A stretch of DNA of 64,000 nucleotides from Brachypodius melanocephalos (Eukaryota; Chordata; Aves; Passeriformes; Pycnonotidae), in contig VZSR01000479.1 in assembly GCA_013398615.1 (NCBI GenBank), positions 1 through 64,000 of the forward strand, given 5' to 3'. Shown here piece by piece: positions 25,570 through 38,900 of the stretch. Each line of letters opens with the position of its first letter. Position 1 is the stretch's first letter. Both the position numbers and the translations under genes were made by a program. The notes under the pieces are model-generated. The model was not told the origin of the DNA. It made no database searches and saw only the letters and a list, made by a program, of their open reading frames with translations.

Positions 25570-28500
25570 ACCTGGTTCCTTCTCCAGGCAAGTTTTTCTT
25601 ATGGAGTGGGTTAATACATCTGAAGACATCAGATCCTCAGCTGAAAGATGTGTGTGAATAATGAATGCAAAGCATGCCTCCAATCTACCTTAAATTGAGT
25701 ACTTTGAAAGAAATCACCATAGCAGGTTTGGTTTGTGGGTTTTTTGCCAAAAGCATTTACCTCATGGCAATATTTAACCATACAAATGTCCTCATTCAGA
25801 ATGTCATTATCATTATTTGGTTTTGATGGGGTTACTATTACAGAAGATGTGGTCTTTAGTAATACATCCAATTAATTTTACCTTGGGGCAGGATTTAGTG
25901 CTTAAGCTGAGCCTTTCAGTAGCTGTTCTGTTAGTGCACTGTGAGAATCGTGCTGTTCTGAGGGTCTGTCCTTGTAGGATAGATTTTTTTTTCCATGGGA
26001 GTTGGACCAGGGAACTGATGTGCAAAGCTCCTGCTGCGTGTTCCTTGAATTGATGCTTCTGCATCACTGTTAACTGATCTGCCATCCTGCATGTTGCTCT
26101 TCTGCTCCTTCACCTTGAGGCATCTCTGTTTGTTGGGTCTCACCTTCCTGCTGTGCTGCTCAGCTGAGAAGGGAGAAGGCAGCTGTGACCAGGACAGGTT
26201 GTTTTAGTTTAAACAGCATTTGTGCACTAAGAATTAGGATCTTTCTGGACCAGTTGTCCTCTGAACAGGAACTCCTGAGGCTGTCTAAGAGCTCTGTGCT
26301 ATGGTAACACGTGCAGCTCTTCAAGGAGAAGCTGGAGTGGGGCAAGGAGACATCAGAAAAACAGCTTGTGCTGGTGGAGCTGTGATTGTTATGAGAGCAG
26401 CCTAAAGCTCCAGAGAGGATGCACAAATCCTACCCTTCAACTGAGGCAGAAAACACCGAGAAATGTGGAAAGGACTTCACCTCTCTTGCAGCACATAGAG
26501 CTGTTACAGCTAATTCCTAGAAATATCCTGTTGCACAAGTGGATCTGTAAAACCAGAATTCGTGGCACACAGCTGAAGGGCTTCGGGTCTGAGGTGAGCT
26601 GGTGTCTGTGCAGAGGAGCTGCAGGGGCACAGAGGTTCAGACAGATGGGATTTGTGTGTATGCTCACACTGAGCAAGAATGGGGCACAATGACTGAAAAC
26701 TCACAGCTCTGCCTTGGTGGGTGCTGACTAGTCTAAATTCAGACTGGAGAGTCAGCTACAGTGAACTGAGTCTTAAGAAGGTTTCTGGCATGAGACTAAA
26801 AAATAGCAAATGCAGGCAGAGAACTGCTGTTGGCAGCATATCAAATGCTGAATTTATTCCTGGACTTTGTGCTCATCAAAATGCTCCAAAGGGAAAAACA
26901 AATTTGAGCTGGAGGGCCCTCTGTGGTGGTGAGAATAGCTGCTGGAGGCAGCAGTTGACAGGGACTTTGAAAAATTATCTTTTTCTAAAGTTCAGTGAGC
27001 TTTGTTGATGAAATTTGATATATTAATAAAGATCTGTCAAAAGGGGTGGTTGTTCCCTATTAGTGAACCTTGTCATTCCTTCCATAAGCCTTTAAAGGCT
27101 AAATTTCATGTTTTCATTTACTCTATATAGTTTCCTGAATATTTTGGTGAAGAAAATAATCTTAAATTTGTTACGTTGTATTAATGTGATGAGCACTGAT
27201 CACAAACACTCTGTGCTAAACACAATACAGGAGAGGAAAATTATCATTATCAGGGCAATGATTGCATAAATTCAGGAACAAGTTGCAATTTCTGCATTTT
27301 TTCCCTCCCCATATTGGATGAAAATAACCTGGTGGAAAGTATGAAAAGATCTAGTTAAGGTATTGATTTCTATTCTCACAGGTGATGCATTAATTTTTAT
27401 TTTTACATTGTGTCTGAGGGTTTTGTTTTTACAGGGAACATATAAAAGGTAAATATCTAAAAGGCAGTTAGGCAATAGGTAGTGAAAATTACATTACATT
27501 TTTCACGCAGGAAGGCTAATCAAAAGCTAATCCAGGTGGGTGCTGAAATAACTCTGCAGAATTTATTGGTTGGTGCATTGAATGGGCTGAGCTTTCTCTG
27601 CAGCTCAGTAGCACCCTTAAGTGATTGTGATGCAATGTTGGAAACCACTTTCAGTTGAGCAGTGGTTTAGGATTTATTCTTTTTGTGTGCAAAGATAAAT
27701 AATGTGTGCTTACAGGTACTCATTGGTTTGATCCTAAAATTTCCAAAGTTGACATAGTTACAAAGCAAGTGACTTAGATGCAATGCACTTTGAGTATCTT
27801 GTTCAAGGAAAGCTTTAGGTATTGATTATCTGAAAAGCAATTTGTAGCAATGCATTTAATTTGACAGATGAATGTTGAACTGGTAGCAAAATTATGATAA
27901 TGGAACTTAAATAAAGTAAAATAAAACTTTAATAGGTAACAAAGCAAAAAATTGCCACTAAAAAAAAAAAAAACCCCAGAAAGCCACAAACTTCCCCATG
28001 ATTTTTATGAACCCTTATTTTTTTGTTCCTGAAAGTATTTGCAGTCTGAATAAAGGTAATCTTACAGACGTTGGAGTTCTTAATTTTAAAGAAGTGGAAG
28101 GAAAATATGTCTCCAAGATCTGAAAAAAGAATGAAGTCATCAATAATTACAACCAAAATATTTGCATTAAGCAGATCCAAAACACTTAAAGATTTTGGCA
28201 ATAATTCTATGGAATGGCTCAAGAGGCCTGCTACAAAATCTGGGTATTTCTGTGTCTATATACACAAGTAATACTCAAAGGATACAGTTTAACATATTTC
28301 ATCATGGTTGCATTTCTTCTTAGTCTGCATTTTGCAACTCTGCTGCTCTCTAAAAACATTCTCTTTCATTTCTTGGAATAGCCCTATTATTGCCAGGGTA
28401 CTTGAGGATTTTAAATGAGATTTTATGTGTAATAAACTTTAGCAGGAAGAATAAATCTTTTCCTGGTGTTATAATCATGGAGCTTAAGGACTGAGGAAGA

Positions 28501-31267
28501 AAAACCCCTACAATTCTAATGTGTACTCATTTTGATTAGGGATTTCAGGAGTTTATTTTGCACAGTTAAAAATCTCTTTCCACAAAGCTTTTTGAGGCAG
28601 CAATAAGATGGTTGAACAATCTTTCCAAACACTGAGTGTGAGTTTAGCCTTTGTAGTGTTGTCCAGGATGATTCTTCCAGTTCCTTGTTTCTTTGGGTGA
28701 TGATCAGGATGGTAAAAAGAAAACTCTCTCTGTGGTACATCCTGAGCTTAGTCATGGTCTCTTGCACCTGATGTTTGGATAATTCCTCTTTAATGTTTGT
28801 ACATACAGAAGATATTGCTGAGTTTTCATTTATGTTTCTGAGTTTTCCATGTTTTCTTTTTATCTTGACAAATTGTCTGTGCAGTCAGAGCATAATGAAC
28901 TACTTGGTATTATTTAGTTTTGCAGCAGCACAGAAGACGAAGTTTCTTTCAGAGCTGAAAATTCCGGCTCTAATTGCATTGAATTCAAGCTTGCTCATCT
29001 CTTGGAGCTCAGCAGCATCTCAGGTGGCTGTCCTGAACCTTACTGAAAGAATTGCAGGTTGGTTCTGAGCTGCAACCCTCACTGATGCTCAGAATTCATT
29101 GTGGCTCCCTGTTACATCGTGGGTCATAATTTTCAGTAACTTCTCTCTCTGGGTTGCAGTGAATGTGGAAATTCCAAATGTTACAACACATAAGGTCTGT
29201 TCTGGAGGTCAGATAAAAATAACTCCCAAGTGCACCATGATGAAAAGCTGAGGGATACTGATGTTCAGATGTGAAGGAATGGCTTTGTGGCAGCAAGGCG
29301 TGGTGTCAGCACAGGTAATTTCATGAAACGTTATTTCCAATCTAGTAGTTTTAGTTCACATCTGGAGGGTTGAATGTACATGGGAAGCCCTTTGCTTTGG
29401 GTGTTCCCCTCTACCTGTTCCTCCCTGTGGAACTTTGGTAGAAATACTTTGCTTTTGTTGAGAGATTAAATATTTTCTAAGGAAAAAAAAAAAAGAAGAG
29501 GAGTAGGGCATTATGATCAGAATAGATCTCCCTAAAATATTACTAAATGTGCCTTTCATTTGAGTTTTCAGAAACCCTTTTCCCCCCACTCAGTCCAGTC
29601 TCCAATAATGACTTTTTCATCACATCAATCCAAATCACAGAAACACAGGATAAAACAACATTGGCAGCAGTCTAGAATTCAGGAGCAGTTTGTTCTAGTC
29701 AGGCACTAATCAGTCAGCCAAGGAGAGCTGAAGTGCCCCGGACTACCTAGGCTGGATCTCCTGCTTTAAATACCCAGCTTAGGGAGCAGGAGTGGCAGTG
29801 GCAGCAGGGGTGACCCAGCTGCAGGAAGGTGATTGACCAAGAGTTTGGTGAGCGAGGGCACAGAGATGCTCTGGCATTGGTGAGAATGTTTCTGAAATGT
29901 CAGCTAAGTAAGGACCTTGGGATAGCAGTGAGGATCAAGTACAGCTGGAAGGGAAATTTTCAGTCTGACTTGGGTGAGTGCTGTCTCAAAATGCACAGAC
30001 ACAATTCCTGTTGTCTTTCTGTGGACATGGTAAATGTGACATCACTAAAAGGTGATGGCATTAAATTCTGGTGGCAGGCTCTACAGAAAGGTGTGTAATA
30101 GTAATGGCTCAAGCTGGCTTGCCTAAAAGCTGCACTGAGAGAGAGCTACTGCCACAATACCCACCAGACTGGGTGGGGTTTTGAATGTGTCCAGCCTCAA
30201 GTGTCATTTTGAACTCAGGATGTATTTTGCACAAAGTTTAGGAGTGATGTTAGCTAAACACTGAAAAATGATGTGGGAGAAAGAATTGAAGCTAATGTTG
30301 AGTTTGAATAATTGAAGTCAATACCATAAAACATGGAACCAGCCAGAGTTGTTGGCCTTTTACACTTGGGCAGTGGCAGTTTATGTCCTGAGGAAGAGAC
30401 TTAAGGTGTTGGTAAGCAGTGATGTTATTAACTGTAGTCAAAATACTTGACTCTATTCCCACTGTTGTTCTGATTAAAAAAAACCAAAAAACCTCAAAAC
30501 CAATCAAATCCAATACCCTTTTCTGTTCTGTGAGTTGGCCTTTGCCTCTGCATATTTATTCTGCCTAATTACACTGGAAAGATTTCCAATCCAAAATGCT
30601 GGGTCAAAAAAAAATCATATTTGTGTGAAATGGAGAAGGGAACAGTTTAGACTTCCAATTGATGCTTCAAAGCCTTTGTTTGATGTTTTCTAAATCTGTC
30701 TCCTGGCTGTTTTAGGCTCTAAAAATGCTACTTCAATAATTAGATTGCCAGAAAAATCCCCACTAACCACATAAATTTGCACTTGATGCACTTGGACCCA
30801 TTCCAGGTTGCCTGTTTACAAAAGACAAATTCTGTCCTAATTCCTGGAATTGCTTCTTACATTTTGGCACAAGGGAGCAGTTGTATGACAATAAAATGGT
30901 AGAGAAATGTTCATCCTAAAGTCAAACTGATCAAGAATGAACACGAATCCAGGCTTCCTACAGCAATTACTTTACACTTTCTTAGTTTAATGTCCAGTAA
31001 CAGAGTAACTCTGTTGCTTCCTCTCTGTGGTCATATATTTTGGATTTAGTTCCCTCAGATCTTCAGCTGCTTAATGCTTGTTCAGTCCCTTGCTTGGTTA
31101 CTGTCTCCTGTTCCATGTACTCCAAGAGAGTTAAATACCAAGCCCAAGTGGCCCAGCTGGTATTTTGTGCTCACCACCTGGTGCAGAACGAAGGCAAAGC
31201 TGTCACAGCGCAAACAGCCCAGATCTGGGAGATCTGCCCCATCCCAGCCTGGCTTGAAACTCGAGAT

Positions 31268-31393
31268 AATTTTAGTAAGGAGGTAATATAAAAGTGGATT
31301 TTTATTTGAAGGCCTTCAGGGGCAGTTATGGAAAGATGTCCACAAAGGCCTTAGAATAAAGATCCACTTTTATATTACCTCCTTACTAAAATT
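31268..31393. repeat. Long near-perfect inverted repeat (49-bp stem, 28-nt loop)
   Basis: The left arm 31268-31316 and right arm 31345-31393 are reverse complements. The outer 32 bp match perfectly (31268-31299 with 31362-31393). The inner part continues with two G-T pairs, one true mismatch and a perfect AAGGCCTT block. The intervening loop is 31317-31344. The arms are unique in the window. The segment has no coding content and its flanks show no clear target-site duplication. It could be a tiny foldback element, a recent local inversion-duplication, or the template of a hairpin RNA. Confidence 0.9.
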
Positions 31394-34300
31394 GTATCAA
31401 GTTTCATTTCTGGGTTGGCATAAAGCCAACAGGCTCAGTGCTGTGCTCCCTGAAACACAGAACTGTTGGGGATGGTGTGGGAGGCAAGTGCAGTGGATGC
31501 TGCAGAGTGTGACCAAAATTCCACTGGCCAAGCTAAAATGAGAAAGAACAGGCGTTAAAAAATCGGACTAAGAATGCAAGTGAAAATAATGATTGGAAGT
31601 TGTACGTAATTATGCTTGACAGTGGTTATGGAGGAAAAATGATGTTGCCAGATATTTAGCAGTTGTATTGAAACTTTAAATATGTTTTCTGCTCAGCATC
31701 TTGGAAAAGAATTCCATCTGTGATGTGAATTTTTATCTTCTCCATGCTTAAAGGTAGATGATTGTATATGACAGACAGTAAAGAAGGTATAAGTCCCAGT
31801 AAAAGACATTTTTAAAAAAGGGAATGATAGAGTTAAATCTTTTAGACTATTCATAATGAGATAGTAATCTACAATAGCATTAGAATGATTTTAATGGTAT
31901 GGAGTTGGTTTCTAAGGCATAAAACCTCAAGCTTAGAAATCATTCTGGCTATGAAGCCAGGTTTTAGAGTCACTATAGGGTAAATTGGTATTTTGACATT
32001 CAGACACCTTTTTTAAGAAGTAAAAGGTTAATAGCATAAAACCTTTTCTTTTGTAAATTGTATTCTCTGTGAAGAGGGTTGTTGAGGGTGAATCATAAAA
32101 TGCTTCAGTACGTCTTGAAGAGCAAATTATAGAAAAGCAACTAGATTATGGAATCCTGAGGGTTCACACATAAAGTTACATAATTTCAGGATTTCTCTCC
32201 TATTTCTTCCACAGTGAATGATGTCATAAAATTAAACAGTGTTTGAAATCAGGCCTACCATTTGCCACCAGAAAGAGAAGCTTTATTTTCCAATTCTGTT
32301 CTTTTGTTTCTATATGTTGCATGTTTACTAAAGGAAGCATAGGTTCCCTTTTAATCCCAATGTTTCTAAACAGTTTCTCTTGAGAAAAGACAACCATGAT
32401 CACAAGAAAGTTTTATTTCAAGGCCCAGCATATTATTTGCTGATCTTTTTTAAAAGGAACGATAACACTTAAGGCTTTCAATTGTGCTTTTAAAATGTTT
32501 AAACTCTTTTAATACTTCAAAAGTCCGAGCAGATCAGTCTTTTTGTGCCTGAAAGTGGAAACAAGATTGGAAGTACCACTTTGGAGTCTTTTGTGCTCAT
32601 CGACTTCATTAAACCAACAGTGTCTGGTTTCCAGCTAGGAACCATATTGGATACATGCTCCTCTCATTCCAATGGGTTTTACTATTTTTTTATAGCAAGT
32701 GCAAGGTTGAGCTTGAAATCTTCAATTTCAATGCTTTAGAATAACCATTATGTAGTTTTCTTTCCCAGTGTTGTCTTGGAATAAATTATGTGAGGAAGCC
32801 TGTGCAGCCCAGAGACTAGACAAATCCTTTCTGCTCTGTGCAGTGTGACTGGTCACAGCATTGTCCTGATAGTTATGGTTTCATTGGGAAATTTCTTGTA
32901 CTTTTTCTCCCTCTGGGGCTTTGGGATGTGAAGTTAGAAAACCCAAACATGTAGAAATCTACAAAATGCATTAACTAGATATGCAAATCTTTTGAAGTGG
33001 AAAATTCCACAAAATGCTCTCAGATCCTTCATTCTTTGGTGTTCCATGCCTTTCATACGACATGCAGATATTGAAGAGTACTGTTAAAAATACTGTTCCA
33101 CAGCCTTCCAGATCAATGTACATACATATGTAAGCACTTACAGGGAAAAGATGGAATTTTCTACAGTACTTTGCTTTCAATTACCATATCCATTAAAGAT
33201 ATCCATAAGGGAAAATAAAATTTCTACTGTCAAAGACCACAAACTGTTCACATTAATAAAATATTGCATATTTACAAAATACTTTTAGCTCTTTATATTA
33301 AATGTAGACTTTAACTTAGACAGAAAAAATAATTTTTGAAACATGCTTTGAAAAGCTCAGACTGCTCTATAACCTGGTGTGTATTATAAATCTTTACAAA
33401 CTACTAAATGGAGGCCAGAAGGCTGACTAGCCAAGGTCATAGCCCCTAAGTAACACAAAAACAAAATCCAGGTTTTCTGGTTCCTGCTTTAAGCACTAGA
33501 TATTTCCTCTCTGTGCTCAGAAGAATTTTTAATGTTGAGTGTGTTGGCAAAATGGGGATTTAGCTGTCTGAGCTTTGCACTGAACATATTTTTTAACTTG
33601 TGGCATTACTAAACTTTTTGAGTCAATGGTAGGAAACCACTCAGTTGTGAGTAGGTGAAGACCTGAACCCCTGATGCCAGGACATGCTAAAAAAATATTT
33701 TATCTTCTCTTGCTACACCTTTTGAAGAAAATATTCTAGGAAGGCACTTACGCTTCAAAACCAGACAGTTCTGCTCAACACCTTGGTCATGTGAAGCATC
33801 CAAGGTGAGGTAATGGAACATTTCACACTGTGGCAGTGGCACTGGTCTAAGTGCAAGTGCTAATAACATTCAATCACAATACACACGTGATTTATAACAG
33901 CCTTAAATGCTTTCCTTTCTCCAAAGATGCCAAAACTTGCAGTTTAGTTTTGTCCTTCAAGACAGTGCAAGATAATAAACACTTTCACCATGTGAAAAAC
34001 CCTCTTATTTAGGGTACATCTTGCCTCATCTTTCTGATTTAGGTTCCAAACACAGGAAGTAGTCAAATATCTAAAACTTTAAGTATTTTGGTTATGAAGC
34101 TGATAATCTCTACCCAAAGGATTGCTTGGCCTTAAAGCCTGGAGTTCTTAGCTCTTGTCCAAGAGAAGTGTTCACTTCTGAGCCTGAAGCTCTGAAAACT
34201 TCTGCATCTAATACACATCAGTGGTGGAGCAAGAAGCCTGTATTTAAATTTCTAGCCATGATTTGTACTCCTCTAACTGTTTGTGAGTTTTAACAACTGC

Positions 34301-35812
34301 TGGTATAGAAAGCCATGAATAATGAATTATTATGCCTTGAATTAGAAAAACAAAACAAACAACAAAACAAACTCTAAATGTCCTCTGATGCAGAATCTCT
34401 CAAAACTGCTTAGTTACAATTTCTAGAGATAGAACAAGCTGAAGCTAGGGAAATTCTGCTTCATGTGGTAGTGAAGGTCATGTGTTACACTTTGGCTCTC
34501 CAATCTCTCCTGTAACCATTGCCAAGCCTGCTATGTCCTGCATCAAAATAACACCCTCAAGCCTAAAAGGATGCTATGCATCACAGCCTTTTATATACTT
34601 CATAAACATTGAAATTATTTAGATTTTTTGAAAATTTTAATATATTTCAGAAATATTGAAATTACTTCTATTTTCCAACTAATTTGGTACTTCCTTGCAG
34701 GATTATTATACTCCTTGTAAACAGAATGAAATGTCTTGAATACTGCCTGCTACATTCAACCCCTGTTCTTATTGATTGCAGATTTAAGAAGAAAATGCTC
34801 ATTTATTAGGAGGCTTTTGAGTGGTAAAAGCATATAACAGTAGGCTTTGCTTCCTGTCTTTTCCTCCTTTTGGTCGTTCATTTACTTAAATGCTGAGCAT
34901 GAAGCAGAAAATAGTTAATGCTCTATAGGTGATGGAATATATGGCAGGGTAAGCAGCAGAGGGGATATAATGTGGAAGGCTTGTTTCTGATATAGGATAC
35001 AAATCTAATACAGAAAACTTAATTTACTAAGCTTTTAGTGGAACCAATTTTTGTTTACTTCATAAGCTGTAATTTAAATGTCTTTAACACATTTAAAACA
35101 TTTTCTGCAGCTGTGAAGGTGCATGATCCCATCTCAGTGTTGGCTTTCCGGTACTTCCCACTTTGACTGCTGGAGCAATAGCAGATTACGAATATAATAA
35201 GGAGCAAATGAATTCAATACCATCCATTATTAGAATTAAACTGACAGAATAGACTACTTCCAAATTTCAAGGACAATTGCAATTCAATCTTTGAATCTAA
35301 GCAAGAGACAAAATAGATGATTTAAGTTTCATTCATGATCTCCTACATAATTACTGTGCACGGGAATTATATTCTAAGTGGAAGAAATCCCATTTAAATT
35401 CTTTGCTGCTTACAGTTACCCCACTTTTTGTGTCCTATGTGGTGATCCAGTGTGCCAGGGGACAAAGTGGCAGAATTCTCCTGGCACGGGGTCATCTTCC
35501 CTCTTCCTATGTCTCTCAGTGGGAGTACATTTATGAGTAAAGATGTACAGGTTGCTGATATTTTAACCTGTTTGAAGGGCACATAAGGCTTCTTTCCTTG
35601 GCTAGGATTTCTAATTTCTTCATTCTTTCAGAGGAAGCAGTAACCTTCAGCAGTGTCTCGGATCTGATCGCCGTTTTCATTTTATAGTATTTCAAGAGCA
35701 GAACATGCTTATTTCAATAGGCACTATATTTAAAAACGAAGGCACGGGTGCAAGCATTGTTTGCTTAGCTTAACTCACTTCTAACAAATAAAACAAAGCA
35801 GTGTTTCCGTGG

Positions 35813-36130
35813 TTAACGAGAGGAACGATGGCGAAGGGGCTCGGGGACAGCGCGGCGGCCGCGAGAGGGCACCGCGACCCCGAGGGTGCAACGGCACAGG
35901 CAGGGCTGACACCGACACCGGTCACACCGAACCCAGCCTGTTCTAGCTCTGTCCAAAACCCAGTTCGAATTCCTCGCCATTGACAGCCTTCCCCAGAGTT
36001 TGCTTTATGTCCTTTTTAGGCAGTGTGCTCGCAGACTTTATTTAACTCGCTGTATGTCACCGCTTCCCCGGGGGTTGCATCAGGGGCTTTAAAATTAGGC
36101 GGGGTTTGAGTTGAGCACCTTCGAAATGCT
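35813..36130. other. Small CpG-rich patch about 4.5 kb upstream of the SLIT3 promoter
   Basis: In an otherwise AT-rich, CpG-poor region, 35813-35945 is dense in CpG, including GCGCGGCGGCCGCGAG. Scattered CpGs continue to about 36130 (CCGGGGG, GGCGGGG, TTCGAAA). It could be a distal promoter or enhancer of SLIT3, or the promoter of an unannotated transcript. An ATG at 35828 has A at -3 and G at +4 and opens a 51-codon Ala/Pro/Thr-rich frame to 35983 with no recognisable domain, so I do not call a gene. Confidence 0.6.
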
Positions 36131-36766
36131 CACATCAGGCTGATCATGCGAGGAAGCATTAAGTGATGTGTCTGATGTGCTTGAGAGCTTCTCTCCGAGC
36201 TGTTCTGAGAGCGTTGTGACCTTGATAAGGTTCAAGGCTCGATTCTTTTAAAGTGATCAAAATTAGTCATTTCCTCTTCGCTCTCCTGGTTGGTGCTGTG
36301 GTGGAAGCTCAGCTCTGCTGTGCAGGTAGTCCTGCAGTACGGGCTCCTGTGATGTTCTTTTGCTCCTCAACCAGAGTGCCATATGCTTGGATTCCTTCAA
36401 AGGATCTTACTTTTTGCCCATAACCCTTTAGATTTTAGGACTCCATCCAGCTGACCAGTTCCCATCAGGCCTCTAGACAAATGGCTATTGTGCATGCTAA
36501 ACCCCCAGCATTTGGGGGCCATCAGCTGTCTTGCACATGTGCAGGCCACATGCACAGCACCAGTGCAGCCAGTCCTGTGCTTCTCAGACATGTCACCCTT
36601 GCTGCACAGCGTGGGCCTGTGCACAACTGCCCAGGAAGCCCCCAACAAGGGACATGGTGACATTATGCATGACACACCATGTAATTTATCTTGAAATTAA
36701 CTGTAAACACTTGTGCTTGCATGTTTCCAAAGAATGTGTTGGAAGTTCAAATTTGTCTAGAAAAGT

Positions 36767-36767
<1 letters not shown>

Positions 36768-36799
<32 letters not shown>

Positions 36800-36895
36800 N
36801 NNNNNNNNNNNTTTTTTTTGTTTGTTTGTTTATTTTGGTTTTTGTTTGGTTTTTGTTGTGTTTTGTTGTTTTTGTTTTTGTTTTTGTTTTTTCAT
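36768..36895. repeat. T-run with 12-N assembly gap and (TTTG)n-like low-complexity tract
   Basis: A run of at least 32 T (36768-36799) is broken by 12 undetermined bases (36800-36811) and resumes with eight T. It then grades into irregular TTTG/TTTTTG repeats to about 36895. The true length of the homopolymer is unknown. Confidence 0.95.
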
Positions 36896-38437
36896 TTATC
36901 TCTTCCTGAGCAGCTGCTGTGATGGTCTGGTTCTCCCAACCCTACTCTGAGAACTCAGCTTTCCTAGGCTGGTGTGGAGGGGGCTGGAGGTACTAATGAA
37001 CTTGATGGTGGATTCTCCAGAGATGGAAGCTACAGAAGTACTTAGGTGACAGCACTGCTTGAATGTAGAGATACTCTGAACATCTGCTTAGGAAGTGTCA
37101 TCCCATGCTAAAGGGGAAAAATACAAAACTACTTTTTTTTTTTTGCTTACTGGGAAACAAATATTTGTGTATTAGTCAGTTTTCAAAGATGTTCTAAGTG
37201 GTGAACTACTAATTTACTAAAAGAAGCTGTATTTCTTTGTACTATATTATTGTAGAAGCAGCAGCCAAGATTTAAATTCCTGCTGAGCAGACAGCACACC
37301 TTTGATAGTAATCTTGTTTGCAAGGGGTTTTACATATATGGAAATGTTGGTAGTGTCTAATACTCAAGGAAATAATATAGATAAAAGCTGTCCAGCTTTA
37401 GATGGCTCCTAAAATAACTTCCCTAAATTTGTATTTGTATTAGGAATAAGCACTTTATATAGTCAAATTATCCAATAATTTGTAGTTTTGTGCAGTTTTG
37501 TGTTACACATGTTGTGCTGACCTCTGCCAATGCCCTAGAAAGAGAATGAAGAGTGACCTGTTTGCCAGCCTGTGGCAATTGCTGTGAGCCAGAAGCCATA
37601 GGATGTGTGTGAAGGAAAACCAACAGAGTTAACACTCTGCTCTGCTGCATCTTGAGATTGTGGCCATCTCCCTTTAAGAGCTGTTTTAACTGGAATGCAG
37701 GAAAATGTGCCTCTTAGTTTTTATAAAAATTAAATATGTTTCAAGGATAGGCTCGACTCTTGGCTCATCAGTTTTTCTGCCATTTAATCAGGTTCACTTG
37801 TCTTTCGGGGAAATTTTATTGTGAGGGATTACCACTGAAGCATGGAATATGTCAACTGCTTTGGATGACAGTATTGAAGAGGTTTTAGGGATATTGTTTT
37901 TTAGCATTTGAAATTCATCACAGATAAAACACACAAAAAAATCCATCAGGGTATGATGTCTGCATTACCTATAATCTTATTTACTGAGAATCCAACTGCT
38001 TCTGTACCCTCATCCTGAGACGAGGGTGTGTGCCTCTCCTTAGGGCTGTCTTCAGAGCTGAGAAAATGATTGCTAGCGAACTAGAACAGGAAAAGAGCAT
38101 TTCCTTGCACTGATGTTGCCTGGCTGCCAAGGAAGTTAGGTTCCAACAAAAGTATTTTCACTGTCAGAATGAGCTAAGGACATAGCCATCAGTCTGTGCA
38201 GAGGAGATTTCAGAGCTTTCCGAGCACTTTGTCTTCCTAAGCAGTGCAATTTCTGCCTTGCCTGGTCTGAACCAGCTGTTCCTTGTTCAAGAGCTGATCT
38301 CTTGTAGGCTCACACTTGAGGGAGGGTGCCTGCCTCAGAATAGATAGTGCTGAGTGTTGGTGACATGCCTGGAGCTGGCTGTGCTTTTGGCCCCTCAAGA
38401 GGGAAAGGAGAGGGATATGGCTTGGGCCCCTCTGGTA

Positions 38438-38476
38438 TCACTGTGCTTTATCACTGTACTTTATTACTGTACTTTG
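38438..38476. repeat. 13-bp tandem repeat, three copies
   Basis: Three adjacent copies of TCACTGTRCTTTA (38438-38450, 38451-38463, 38464-38476) differ by one to three bases. Confidence 0.85.
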
Positions 38477-38823
38477 GGCACCATGAGGCTGGAAAGGGCC
38501 CCGTGGCTTTGACCCTTTCTTCTGTTCATGCTGGTGGTCAAAGTCATCCTCCTCTGCCTTTTGATCTGGGAAAGGAGAGATTAATTTGGAGATCCAGGCA
38601 GGGTGATGCACACCTTCCCAAGTTTTGGTTTCTGTGGATTTGGGATAGATGAAGGGATAGTGTTTTCTAACCTTTTCTGAAGCAACAGAAAGCAGCCACT
38701 TGAAGGGGTGACAGCCGAGTCCCTCTGGGTATTTTCAAACCTTGTGTCACTTGCCACTGAGCTCTCCTGGGCTAGATACTGCTATGTAAGGGCCACTTCA
38801 CTGAGCTTTGGGTTCTCATGCAA

Positions 38824-38860
38824 GGGGTTCAGTCTCAAGGCTTCATTAAGGTGGTTTCCA

Positions 38861-38899
<39 letters not shown>
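38824..38899 (+). repeat. Poly-A tract with possible short A-tailed insertion
   Basis: A run of 37 adenines (38862-38898) ends a 76-bp segment flanked by an 8-bp direct repeat, TCATGCAA, at 38816-38823 and 38900-38907. The body before the A run is only about 38 bp and starts GGGGTTCAGTCTCAAGG. The arrangement looks like a tiny A-tailed retroposition event, but an 8-bp match could be chance. Confidence 0.45.

Positions 38900-38900
<1 letters not shown>

Larger units (their letters stand above)
24685..35800. other. Intergenic AT-rich sequence, no supported gene
   Basis: Apart from the 15-bp tandem duplication and the long hairpin at 31.3 kb, I see only unique sequence. Open frames are short (about 108 codons at most) and overlap each other on both strands, as chance frames do. 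Confidence 0.7.

Noticed and set aside
29640..29830. A segment with a TTTAAATAC TATA-like box and a GCAGTGGCAGCAGGGG stretch, considered as a promoter or second LTR
   Set aside because: No terminal TG/CA pair with target duplication, no CpG island and no polyadenylation signal in order were found.
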